Below, piece after piece: positions 1 through 6,817 of a stretch of DNA of 12,034 nt; within the stretch, counting starts at the first letter, position 1, and each line of letters opens with the position of its first letter. The stretch spans positions 1 through 12,034 of the forward strand of contig VMTI01000181.1 in assembly GCA_013791675.1 (NCBI GenBank), read 5' to 3'. Source of the DNA: a bacterium. GTDB lineage: Bacteria; CG03. The translations under genes and the position numbers were made by a program. The notes under the pieces were generated by a model. The model was given only the letters and a program-made list of their open reading frames with translations, made no database searches and was not told the origin of the DNA.

Positions 1-165
1 TTTGACATAATGAAAATTGTGGCAAAAAAGCTTCCGCCTTTCATAAACACGGGAATAGCCCACAAAGACGCGGGCATAGGCCAGATTGGCGCGGGGCTTC
101 TTTACGCTCCCATGGACTGCTTCAAGCAGGCGCTCAAACGTTTTGCCGAAATTGCCCTGACTTAA
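1..165 (+). CDS. C-terminal fragment of an unrecognised protein (cut by window start)
   Basis: Frame 1 is open from the first base to a TAA at 163-165, giving 54 residues of C-terminal sequence. The tail contains a polar, glycine-rich stretch (NTGIAHKDAGIGQIGAG, residues about 17-33) and then a predicted helix rich in Ala, Phe and Lys. This looks like a structured, conserved domain end rather than chance translation, and codon use resembles the downstream genes. I do not recognise the family and assign no function. It is co-directional with the molybdenum hydroxylase operon, but a 65-bp gap containing a promoter separates them, so it probably belongs to the preceding transcription unit. No convincing hairpin-plus-T-run terminator follows it. 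Confidence 0.6.
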   Translation, partial: FDIMKIVAKKLPPFINTGIAHKDAGIGQIGAGLLYAPMDCFKQALKRFAEIALT

Positions 166-195
166 AGTCAACCTCTGCTACCTTTTGTTTTTTAC

Positions 196-224
196 TTTAC
201 ATCCAGGGCGTATATTGTTAAAAT
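196..224 (+). promoter_or_regulatory. sigma70-type promoter of the molybdenum hydroxylase operon
   Basis: TTTACA (196-201) and TAAAAT (219-224) are separated by exactly 17 bp, each one mismatch from consensus. The expected transcription start, about 7 nt after the -10 box, is near position 231, which is the A of the first ATG of the large-subunit gene. No Shine-Dalgarno sequence precedes that ATG. The promoter is inferred from sequence alone. Confidence 0.55.
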
Positions 225-230
225 AACCCA

Positions 231-2486
231 ATGAAAATGAGCAAACTTAATTCTGTGGGAAAATCGGAAATAAGAAAAGACGCCGTTTCAAAGGTGACGG
301 GCGAGTCGCTTTTTATCAATGACGTAAAATTTCCCGATATGCTTTACGCCGCGACGGTGCGGTCTCCCGCGCCTCACATAAAAATACTCGGCATCAACGA
401 TGCTGAAGCGCGAAAACTCCCCGGGGTGAAGGGCATTTACTACGCCAAAGATATTCCCGGAGAAAACAAAGTGCCTTTGGTTTTTCAGGACTATCCTTTT
501 CTTGCCGATAAAACCGCTCAATTCCAGGGCCAGGCAGTGGGGCTCGTCGTAGCGGACGACCCCATCTCCGCGCGTCGGGCAGCGGCTTTGGTAAAAATAA
601 AATACAAAGAACTTCCGGCGGTTTTTGACCCGTTGGAAGCGCTCAGGAAAAAAAGCCCGAAAATTTACGGGAAAGATAATGTGTTCAAAAAATTCGTTAT
701 TAAAAAAGGTGACATAAAAAAAGCCAAAGCCGATGTGGAGATAGAAGACACCTTTACCGTGAATTATCAGGTGCACGCCTATCTTGAAACGCAGGGCGCT
801 ATCGCCGTGCCTCGCGACGACGGGGGAATGAATGTTTACGGCTCCATGCAGTGCCCTTTTTATGTGCAGGACGCCGTAGCGAAAGTTTTAGGGGAGACCT
901 ACAACAAAGTGAAGATAGTCCAGCAGACGACGGGCGGCGCTTTCGGCGGCAAAGAAGATGTGCCTTCAATCGTGTGCGGGCACGCGGCGATGCTCGCGCG
1001 CTTAACGGGAAAACCGGTCAAACTCATATACAGCAGGGAAGAGGATTTTCAGTCAATGTCCAAAAGGCATCCCGGCTGGGTAAAAATAAAATACGGCGCC
1101 AAAAAAAACGGTAAAATAGTTTTCTGCAAAGTGAAGTATATTCTTGACGGCGGCGCTTTCGCCACGCTCAGCCCCATAGTGCTGTGGAGAGGCACCGTCC
1201 ACGCTTCGGGCCCTTATGAAATAGATAATGTGCTGATTGAAACTTACGCCGCCGCGACCAACAAAGTGCCCTGCGGGGCCTACCGCGGTTTCGGCCAGCC
1301 CCAGGTGTCTTTTGCCAACGAATCTCTGATAGACATGCTCGCCGAAAAACTGAACATGAATCCCGCGCGCCTGAGGGAAATTAATGCCATAAGAAAGGGC
1401 GGTACCACGGCGACAAATCAGAAAATAACCGAAAGTATAGGTTTGCTCAAAACAATGGCTCTGTCAAAAAAATCGGCGGGGTGGGCCAAAAAATGGAAAA
1501 AGCCGTCGGCTCGGAAAGGTGTAAAAAAATACGGAATAGGCATGGCTTCTTCCATTTACGGGGTCGGCCTCGGAGCCGGAGGCCAGCATCTCGCTAAAAG
1601 CGGTTCCTTCGTGCAGATTGAGCCCGACGGAAGCGTTATCATAGCCGTGGGCAACACCGAAATGGGGCAGGGCGCCCGCACCGTTCTTTCACAGATTGCC
1701 GCCGAAACTCTTGGCGCGCCATACGAAATTGTGGATATGATGCCGACCGATACATCCCGCGTTCCCGATTCGGGCCCGACGGTGGCCTCACGCACAACCG
1801 TTATGAGCGGAACGTCTGTTATGAACGCCTGCAAAGTCATACGCGGACGCATTGACAAAGTTGTCAGAAAAAAACTTAAAGCTAAAGGTAAGGTTTTATC
1901 TGAAAACGGTTTTTATAAAATAGGAAACAAAAAAATTTCTTATACCGAGGTCATCGCGGAATGCTGGGCGGAAAGAGTGCATCTAAGTCATGCCGGATGG
2001 TTCAGGGTTGAGGGAACGACTTTCGGGGAGAAAGATGGACAGGGAGACCCTTATTACGTTTACACATGGTCCACGATGATTGCGGAAGTTGAGGTTGACA
2101 CAGAAACGGGACTTGTGGAAGTGCTGAATTTCATAAGCGCCCACGATATAGGCAAAGCCATAAATCCGCGAGAGGCGGAAGGCCAGATACAGGGAGGAAG
2201 CCTGCAGGGCATAGGATACGCTCTTTCAGAAAATCTCGTGATAGTCAAAGGCCGCATGCTCAATCCGAATTTTACAGGATACATAATACCGACGATAATG
2301 GATTCTCCCGATATAAAACCCATAATAGTGGAAGAAAAATATCCCAAAGGGCCTTATGGAGCCAAAGGTCTCGGCGAGCCGCCTCTTATTTGCGCGGCGC
2401 CGGCGATAGCCAACGCCATATACAACGCCACAGGAAAACGAATCAAGGCTCTTCCCATGATACCTGAGAGGGTGAAATGCGCATAA
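231..2486 (+). CDS. Xanthine dehydrogenase-family molybdopterin-binding large subunit
   Basis: Catalytic subunit of a heterotrimeric molybdenum hydroxylase, which hydroxylates a heterocycle or aldehyde with water as oxygen donor and passes electrons to the 2Fe-2S and FAD subunits. The 751 residues match the family's usual length. Visible cofactor motifs are TGGAFGGKE (residues 234-242), the AYRGFGQ substrate/Mo loop (350-356), GNTEMGQG (474-481) and the C-terminal GLGEPP, whose Glu716 is in the place of the conserved catalytic glutamate. The AYRGFG loop is of xanthine dehydrogenase type and lacks the AYRCSF loop of CO dehydrogenase. Substrate cannot be read from sequence; purines, nicotinate and aromatic substrates are all possible. 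ATG 231 is used, with ATG 237 as an alternative; neither has a Shine-Dalgarno sequence. The 3' end overlaps the 2Fe-2S gene by 10 nt. Confidence 0.93.
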   Translation: MKMSKLNSVGKSEIRKDAVSKVTGESLFINDVKFPDMLYAATVRSPAPHIKILGINDAEARKLPGVKGIYYAKDIPGENKVPLVFQDYPFLADKTAQFQGQAVGLVVADDPISARRAAALVKIKYKELPAVFDPLEALRKKSPKIYGKDNVFKKFVIKKGDIKKAKADVEIEDTFTVNYQVHAYLETQGAIAVPRDDGGMNVYGSMQCPFYVQDAVAKVLGETYNKVKIVQQTTGGAFGGKEDVPSIVCGHAAMLARLTGKPVKLIYSREEDFQSMSKRHPGWVKIKYGAKKNGKIVFCKVKYILDGGAFATLSPIVLWRGTVHASGPYEIDNVLIETYAAATNKVPCGAYRGFGQPQVSFANESLIDMLAEKLNMNPARLREINAIRKGGTTATNQKITESIGLLKTMALSKKSAGWAKKWKKPSARKGVKKYGIGMASSIYGVGLGAGGQHLAKSGSFVQIEPDGSVIIAVGNTEMGQGARTVLSQIAAETLGAPYEIVDMMPTDTSRVPDSGPTVASRTTVMSGTSVMNACKVIRGRIDKVVRKKLKAKGKVLSENGFYKIGNKKISYTEVIAECWAERVHLSHAGWFRVEGTTFGEKDGQGDPYYVYTWSTMIAEVEVDTETGLVEVLNFISAHDIGKAINPREAEGQIQGGSLQGIGYALSENLVIVKGRMLNPNFTGYIIPTIMDSPDIKPIIVEEKYPKGPYGAKGLGEPPLICAAPAIANAIYNATGKRIKALPMIPERVKCA

Positions 2487-2935
2487 GTTTCAAAATAAAC
2501 GGAAAAAAAGTTGCCGTGGATGTTGCACCGGAAGCGAGGCTTCTGGACGTCATAAGGGATAACCTCGGCCTCACAGGGACGAAAGAAGGCTGTTCCAAAG
2601 GCGAATGCGGCGCGTGTTCGGTTATAGTTGACGGCGAAATTGTGGATTCCTGCATTTTCCCCGTATCCCAGGCGGAGGGATGCGATATAATCACGATTGA
2701 GGGCATGAGCAAAGGCGGAAAGCTTCATCCCATACAGAAAGCTTTTATAGAAGAGGGAGCCGTTCAGTGCGGTTTCTGCACGCCGGGAATGGTGCTGGCG
2801 GCGAAGGCGCTGCTTGATAAAAAACCCCACCCGTCCGACGAAGACATAAAAGAAGCTCTGTCGGGCAATCTCTGCCGCTGTACGGGCTACACAAAAATTA
2901 AAAACGCCGTCAAAAAAGCGGCGAAAAAAAGATGA
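2477..2935 (+). CDS. Molybdenum hydroxylase small subunit with two 2Fe-2S clusters
   Basis: This subunit relays electrons from the Mo site to FAD. It has 152 residues, typical for the family. The N-terminal plant-ferredoxin-like domain carries Cys39, Cys44, Cys47 and Cys59 (C-x4-C-x2-C-x11-C). The C-terminal helical domain carries the second cluster, with QCGFC at Cys98/Cys101 and LCRC at Cys133/Cys135. All eight ligands are present, so the protein should be functional. The ATG at 2477 has a GAGAGGG Shine-Dalgarno sequence just upstream and overlaps the large-subunit gene by 10 nt. The stop overlaps the FAD-subunit start as ATGA, so the three subunits are probably translationally coupled. No twin-arginine or other signal peptide is visible, which indicates a cytoplasmic enzyme. 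Confidence 0.95.
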   Translation: MRISFKINGKKVAVDVAPEARLLDVIRDNLGLTGTKEGCSKGECGACSVIVDGEIVDSCIFPVSQAEGCDIITIEGMSKGGKLHPIQKAFIEEGAVQCGFCTPGMVLAAKALLDKKPHPSDEDIKEALSGNLCRCTGYTKIKNAVKKAAKKR

Positions 2936-3744
2936 AAAAATTTATAAAAATTAAAGCCGTCGCGGAACTGAAAAAATTAAAGGAGAAATGCGTTTTTCTC
3001 GCCGGCGGCACGGACATATATGTGGCGCTTAACGACGGCTTGCTTGACGGGGCTATTTTTTGCGATATATCGTCTCTTAAAGGGTTGGATAAAATTCTCG
3101 TGAAAGGCAAAAACATAAGTGTCGGGGCATTAACGGTCTTCGCTGATATAGCAAAATCGCCTCTCATAAAAAAATACGCTAATTGTCTCGCGGAAGCTGC
3201 CGCGAGCGTGGGTTCCCCGCAGATAAGAAACCGCGCTACCATAGGCGGCAATGCCGCCAACGGCTCGCCGTCGGGAGACGCCATTCCCCCCTTATACGCG
3301 CTGAGGGCGGCGATAAAAACAAATTTACGGACTATCGCCATTGATAAGTTTTTCACGGGCCCCAAAAAAACCGTTCTTAAAAATAACGAGCTCATAACCG
3401 AATTGCTGATACCCAAAAAAAACAACAGAACTTTTTTTGAAAAAATAGGCCCGAGAAAAGCTCTCGCCATCTCAAAGGTGTCGGTCGCTGTATCCCTCGT
3501 TATATCCGGCGGAATTATCCTTGAAGCGGGAATCGCTTTCGGAGCCGTCGGGCCGACTGTTGTAAGGGCATCTGTAACCGAGCAATTTTTGAAAGGCAAA
3601 AAGCCGAGCGGAAACATTATCATTCGCGCCGCGTCCATAGCGCGAGGCGAGATATGCCCCATAGATGATTTCCGCAGCACCGCAAAATACCGGCGCGAAT
3701 GCGCCGCCGTTATAATATCCCGCATACTTAAAAAAGCGCTCTGA
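2932..3744 (+). CDS. Molybdenum hydroxylase FAD-binding medium subunit
   Basis: FAD-containing subunit that transfers electrons from the 2Fe-2S clusters to the final acceptor. It has 270 residues, slightly short of the usual 280-290. AGGTD (24-28) and ATIGGN (102-107) are the two FAD-pyrophosphate binding loops of the CoxM/XdhB family, and NGSPSGD (110-116) follows as expected. The C-terminal CO-dehydrogenase flavoprotein-like domain occupies roughly residues 165-270. There is no cysteine-rich insertion, so it lacks the extra 4Fe-4S cluster of 4-hydroxybenzoyl-CoA reductase beta subunits, which argues against that enzyme. The start overlaps the previous stop as ATGA (2932-2935). This is the last subunit gene; a 119-bp gap follows. 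Confidence 0.93.
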   Translation: MKKFIKIKAVAELKKLKEKCVFLAGGTDIYVALNDGLLDGAIFCDISSLKGLDKILVKGKNISVGALTVFADIAKSPLIKKYANCLAEAAASVGSPQIRNRATIGGNAANGSPSGDAIPPLYALRAAIKTNLRTIAIDKFFTGPKKTVLKNNELITELLIPKKNNRTFFEKIGPRKALAISKVSVAVSLVISGGIILEAGIAFGAVGPTVVRASVTEQFLKGKKPSGNIIIRAASIARGEICPIDDFRSTAKYRRECAAVIISRILKKAL

Positions 3745-3863
3745 ATCCGCCTGGCGCGTCGGCGCCGTCCGCACGCAAAGCGGCCGTATTAGGCGTGGCG
3801 CCTTCGTCGCGGTTGTGGGGCGAGATTTCCGGGAAGATAGCTTGTGAAAAGGAGAGCAAACTG

Positions 3864-4499
3864 ATGATGCACGGAATTTTCTGGCTTGGGCAGTCGGCCT
3901 TCAGAATAGAATCACAGGGAAAAATACTTTACATTGATCCGTACAATATTACTGACGCTGATAAAAAAGCTGACCTTATTCTTGTAACGCACGCCCATTT
4001 TGATCACTGTTCTCCGCCGGATGTAAAAAAAATAATGAAAAAGGGGACAATTATCGCGGCCGCTGAAAGTTGCGAAAGCAAATTTGAAAATGAAATTAAA
4101 ACGATGAGACCCGGTGACAGATTTGACGAGGCCGGTTTTTCAGTTGAAGCTGTGAGGGCATATAACACCAATAAGAATTTTCATCCCAAAAGCAACGGCT
4201 GGCTGGGTTTTGTTATAAATCTGCCCGACCGGAGAAAGGTTTATCATGCCGGCGATACCGACAATATACCCGATATGAAGGATATTAAAAATATTGACAT
4301 TGCTCTTTTGCCCGTCGGCGGGACTTACACAATGACCCCCGAGGAAGCCGCCGAAGCCGCGCTTGTTTTATCTCCCAAAATAGCGATACCCATGCATTAT
4401 GGTTCAATTGTGGGTTCCCCCGGCGACGCTGACAAATTCGCGGCGCTTCTCAAAGGCAAAATCAAGGTAGTTATAATGGGGTCAGGTCTTGACATTTGA
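3864..4499 (+). CDS. UlaG-like metallo-beta-lactamase-fold hydrolase
   Basis: Metal-dependent hydrolase of the MBL superfamily, cytoplasmic, substrate unknown. With the start at ATG 3864 it has 211 residues. Metal ligands are visible in THAHFDH (His43, His45, Asp47, His48), His107 in NFHPKSNGW, Asp131 in YHAGDTD and His178 in PMHYG. An in-frame GTG at 3795 would add 23 residues, but the domain begins at the later methionines and GGAG at 3851-3854 lies 9 nt before ATG 3864, so I prefer 3864. The 119-bp gap upstream (3745-3863) holds only small GC-rich hairpins (3753-3766 and 3791-3803) without T-runs. The gene is embedded in a Mo-hydroxylase locus and could act on its substrate or product, but that is a guess. 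Its last residues are encoded by the inverted repeat at 4478-4544. Confidence 0.87.
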   Translation: MMHGIFWLGQSAFRIESQGKILYIDPYNITDADKKADLILVTHAHFDHCSPPDVKKIMKKGTIIAAAESCESKFENEIKTMRPGDRFDEAGFSVEAVRAYNTNKNFHPKSNGWLGFVINLPDRRKVYHAGDTDNIPDMKDIKNIDIALLPVGGTYTMTPEEAAEAALVLSPKIAIPMHYGSIVGSPGDADKFAALLKGKIKVVIMGSGLDI

Positions 4500-4544
4500 C
4501 ATTTCTGTGACTCATGCTAATGTCAAATGTCAAGACCTGGCCCC
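4478..4544. repeat. REP-like inverted repeat on a gene boundary
   Basis: Arms 4478-4503 and 4519-4544 are complementary over 26 bp with a single mismatch (T4482 against G4540, a wobble in RNA); the loop is 15 nt. Each arm, read inward from its outer end, begins GGGG-N-CAGGTCTTGACA. The element contains the MBL stop codon and the start region of the following mocA-like gene. Sequences of this kind resemble, from memory, the REP elements of REP-associated tyrosine transposases, but no transposase is present here. A related single arm lies at 10770-10783. The inverted repeat is certain; its origin is inferred. Confidence 0.85.
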
Positions 4545-5184
4545 GCTTATTCTTGCGGCGGGGTTTTCATCGCGAATGAAAAAAGACGGCGGGGCAGGGA
4601 TAAAAGCCCTGCTGACTTTGAGTGACGGCGTCACCTTTTTAGAAGCAATTTACCGCAAGATGGCGGAGTTTTCGGAAAAAGTCATTATTGTTCTCGGCGC
4701 TGATAAAGACGAAATCCTTACACGCTTAAAATTCGCCGGAAAGCCCGGCCGCATGGTCCGGCAGATGGGGCGCGCTGAAATCGTTTATAACGAAAACTAT
4801 AAAAACGGAATGTTTTCATCACTCAAAAAAGCCCTTCCGTTAATGCCCGCGGGAAACGCTTTTATGATAAATCCCGTGGATTGCCCCGCGGTTAAAAAAG
4901 AAACTTACAAAGGCCTTCTTGCGAAATGGGGAAAGTATCCCGATAAAATACATATTCCTTCTTTTGATGGAAGAAGGGGGCATCCGGCGATTTATCCCTC
5001 GAGCCTCGTCAGAGAAATATTGGACGCCCCCGACAATCTTCCGGGCGGCCTCAAATTTTTTCTGAAAAGGGACAAAGAAAATATTTTATACTTTGACACA
5101 AACGATAAAGGTGTTATAATGGATGTTGACACGCCCGCGGATTATGAAAAAATTACGGGCGTTAGGAGCGTTATTAAAAAATGA
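4489..5184 (+). CDS. mocA: MocA-like molybdopterin nucleotidyltransferase
   Basis: Nucleotidyltransferase of the MobA/MocA fold. MocA makes molybdopterin cytosine dinucleotide, the cofactor form used by many bacterial xanthine-dehydrogenase-family enzymes. Numbered from TTG 4489: LILAAGFSSRM (20-30) is the nucleotide-binding loop, NPVDCP (128-133) carries the metal-binding Asp, DGRRGHP (160-166) is typical of MocA, and MDVDTPADY (from 211) ends the fold. The signature is offset from a textbook start because the first 19 residues are encoded by the inverted repeat. GTG 4507, in the repeat loop, is an alternative start; no in-frame ATG lies before the core domain. GGGG at 4478-4481 is 7 nt from TTG 4489. 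It overlaps the MBL gene, and its stop overlaps the next start as ATGA. The YgfJ group is an alternative name; cytidylyl specificity is inferred from family and context. Confidence 0.83.
   Translation: MTFDISVTHANVKCQDLAPLILAAGFSSRMKKDGGAGIKALLTLSDGVTFLEAIYRKMAEFSEKVIIVLGADKDEILTRLKFAGKPGRMVRQMGRAEIVYNENYKNGMFSSLKKALPLMPAGNAFMINPVDCPAVKKETYKGLLAKWGKYPDKIHIPSFDGRRGHPAIYPSSLVREILDAPDNLPGGLKFFLKRDKENILYFDTNDKGVIMDVDTPADYEKITGVRSVIKK
5093..5120 (+). promoter_or_regulatory. Internal consensus sigma70 promoter for xdhC and the glucan cassette
   Basis: TTGACA (5093-5098) and TATAAT (5115-5120) both match consensus at every base, with a 16-bp spacer. An A/T-rich stretch precedes the -35 box. The site lies inside the 3' end of the mocA-like coding region, and the predicted start near 5127 is about 54 nt before the xdhC ATG. 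It is the best promoter match found within a gene in this window. Activity is inferred. Confidence 0.55.
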
Positions 5185-6029
5185 TTGACATGGATATAAT
5201 AAAGGCAGTTAGGGAAAAGGGCATTCCCGCGGTTATAGCCACGGTAATTAAAAGTGCGGGTTCCGTTCCGCGTTCACCGGGGGCGTCTATGGCAGTTTTC
5301 TCCGACGGTTCATGCTTGGGCACGGTGGGCGGCGGGGCGCTGGAAAAAATGGTTATTGATGAAGCCGCGCTTGTGCTCAAAAAAGGCGTTTCCCGCAGCG
5401 TTTCATTTAATTTAGGCGGCTCAAAAAATCTGAAAGTCCGAAGTGCCGGGCCGGCCTCGCTCCGCGGCGTGAAAGATTATGTCAGTACGGGAATGATTTG
5501 CGGCGGCAAAACGGAAGTTTTTCTGGATATATACAAACCTCCGATGAAGCTTTTTATCTGCGGCGCCGGGCACATAGGAAAAGTTATGGCTAAGCTTTCG
5601 GAAATTCTGAAATGGCAATACGAAATCGTTGACAACAGAAAAGAATATCTGAAAAACACAGGTTTAAAAAATGCTTCAGTTGTTTCTTCATATAAAAAAG
5701 CCTTGGATAAGAAAAAAATCGGCTCCGATACGGCAGTCGTTATTGTCACGCATGGCCACACGGGAGACGCGGATTGTCTGGAAGCGGCGCTCCAAACGAA
5801 AGCTTTTTACATAGGGATGATAGGCAGCCATACGAAAGTGCCGGCGACTTTTGAAAAAACGCGCAAAGCGGGTGCCGAAGTTGACAGCAGAGTGTACGCG
5901 CCCGTGGGCATAGAATTGGGCGGCGAGAGCCCCGAGGAAATAGCTTTGTGCATAACGGCCGAAATAATGAAAGTGAGAAATAAAACGTCAGGCGGACATC
6001 TGCGGATAATGCCTACGGGGGGGGATTAA
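5181..6029 (+). CDS. xdhC: XdhC/CoxI-family molybdenum hydroxylase maturation factor
   Basis: Members bind the molybdenum cofactor, support its sulfuration and insert it into the large subunit of xanthine-dehydrogenase-type enzymes. The protein has 282 residues. The N-terminal XdhC/CoxI domain shows AGSVPRSPGA (26-35) and GTVGGGALE (47-55), followed by GMICGG with Cys107, the conserved cysteine implicated in cofactor handling in this family. The C-terminal Rossmann domain has CGAGHIG (127-133), a THGHTGD loop and the family-typical APVGIELGGESPEEIA. ATG 5181 overlaps the mocA-like stop as ATGA, and AGGAG at 5164-5168 lies 12 nt upstream. Together with mocA it explains maturation of the subunits encoded at 231-3744. 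The 3' end contains a run of eight G. The symbol follows the Rhodobacter usage (chaperone), not the E. coli xdhC, which is the FeS subunit. Confidence 0.9.
   Translation: MIDMDIIKAVREKGIPAVIATVIKSAGSVPRSPGASMAVFSDGSCLGTVGGGALEKMVIDEAALVLKKGVSRSVSFNLGGSKNLKVRSAGPASLRGVKDYVSTGMICGGKTEVFLDIYKPPMKLFICGAGHIGKVMAKLSEILKWQYEIVDNRKEYLKNTGLKNASVVSSYKKALDKKKIGSDTAVVIVTHGHTGDADCLEAALQTKAFYIGMIGSHTKVPATFEKTRKAGAEVDSRVYAPVGIELGGESPEEIALCITAEIMKVRNKTSGGHLRIMPTGGD
6017..6024 (+). other. G8 homopolymer at the xdhC / DUF4912 gene junction
   Basis: Eight consecutive G occupy the last codons of xdhC, 3 nt before the TAA stop codon at 6027-6029 and 7 nt before the next ATG. The run may serve as a G-rich Shine-Dalgarno sequence for the DUF4912 gene. 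A -1 shift here enters the frame of that gene with no stop before its ATG (GGA TTA AAA ATG). The run and the frame relation are seen directly; slippage is hypothetical. Confidence 0.6.
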
Positions 6030-6031
6030 AA

Positions 6032-6817
6032 ATGAGAGTTTATCTTTTAGCTGAAAAATTTAAAATGAAAGTGGCGGATATCCTTGAAATATCTAAAAAA
6101 CTCGGAATGCATAAAAAATACGCCATATCCAATCTAACCGACTCTCAGTCGGAAAAAATTAAAGATGAAATTAAGAAAAAAAGAAAAGAGTCCGCTAAAA
6201 AAAAGATTCTTTCAAAGCTGAAAAATAACGGTAAAACAGCGACTTCCCCCATAAAAAAGAAAAAGCCGGAAGACGCGAAAAAATCTGAAGTCGCGGAAAA
6301 AAAGGTATTCATAGATATGGGCCCGGCAATACCCGCGAAATACAACGATGAAACGCTCGTCATAATGCCCCGTGACCCGTCGTGCATGTTTGCATACTGG
6401 GAAATCAGCCGCAAAATATACGGACATCTTGTTTTGAGAATTTACGAAATGGGGAAATCCGGCGACAGATATTATTTTGATGTTGATGTGAACGGCCTCA
6501 TAAACAACTGGTATGTGAAAGTGCCGCATCCCGGTAGAAAATACAGGGCCGAAATAGGTTATGTGAATAATGGCGTTTTTACCAGCATTCTATCGTCAAA
6601 TGTGATAGATGTTCCCCGTTCTTCCATTTCGGATGAGTCGGATGAAAACTGGATGATAGTCAAAGAAGATCTGAAAGGAATTATTAAAGACACCGGCCTT
6701 GACAAAGAATCCAGAAGCAGTTTGAGACAGGCGCAGGGAAACACGAGGATATTGTTTGAAATACTTAAACAAGGCGTTATAGGCGGCAGTTCTTCATCGT
6801 TAGTAAAGAAAAAATAA
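6032..6817 (+). CDS. IF2_N-like plus DUF4912 domain protein
   Basis: Function is not established; DUF4912 proteins recur beside GH57 glucan branching enzymes in several bacterial phyla, so a role in glycogen metabolism or its regulation is a reasonable inference. The 261 residues have three parts. Residues 1-48 resemble the small IF2 N-terminal domain (MRVYLLAEKFKM, then a helical KKLGMHKKYAIS segment). Residues 48-92 are a Lys/Glu-rich low-complexity linker. From about residue 99 is DUF4912, with MPRDP (112-116), AYWEIS (121-126), a NNWYVKVPHPGRKYRAE strand-turn region and a terminal DENWM. The acidic/basic linker and IF2_N-like part suggest nucleic acid or protein contact, but this is not shown. 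It starts 2 nt after the xdhC stop; its stop directly abuts the GH57 start (TAAATG). No signal peptide or membrane segment is seen. Confidence 0.85.
   Translation: MRVYLLAEKFKMKVADILEISKKLGMHKKYAISNLTDSQSEKIKDEIKKKRKESAKKKILSKLKNNGKTATSPIKKKKPEDAKKSEVAEKKVFIDMGPAIPAKYNDETLVIMPRDPSCMFAYWEISRKIYGHLVLRIYEMGKSGDRYYFDVDVNGLINNWYVKVPHPGRKYRAEIGYVNNGVFTSILSSNVIDVPRSSISDESDENWMIVKEDLKGIIKDTGLDKESRSSLRQAQGNTRILFEILKQGVIGGSSSSLVKKK

Noticed and set aside
2477..2935. CO dehydrogenase (CoxMSL) identity for the hydroxylase
   Set aside because: The large subunit lacks the AYRCSF active-site loop and the gene order is large-small-medium, not coxM-S-L.
3243..3257. GC-rich hairpin GGCGGC-AAT-GCCGCC
   Set aside because: It lies in codons for the conserved FAD motif TIGGNAAN and has no T-run; explained by coding constraint.
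2910..3725. 271-residue open frame antisense to the FAD subunit gene
   Set aside because: It mirrors a gene with clear FAD motifs, has Ser/Ala-rich sequence without recognisable motifs and no ribosome-binding site; a coding shadow.
3795..3863. GTG start extending the MBL protein by 23 residues
   Set aside because: The extension is outside the fold, while ATG 3864 has a well-spaced GGAG and coincides with the domain start.
4472..4477. Perfect TATAAT before the inverted repeat
   Set aside because: No acceptable -35 hexamer lies 16-18 bp upstream and there is no extended -10, so a promoter is not supported.
4478..4544. Inverted repeat as a Rho-independent terminator
   Set aside because: The stem is very long with no T-run after it, and it lies within overlapping coding sequence.
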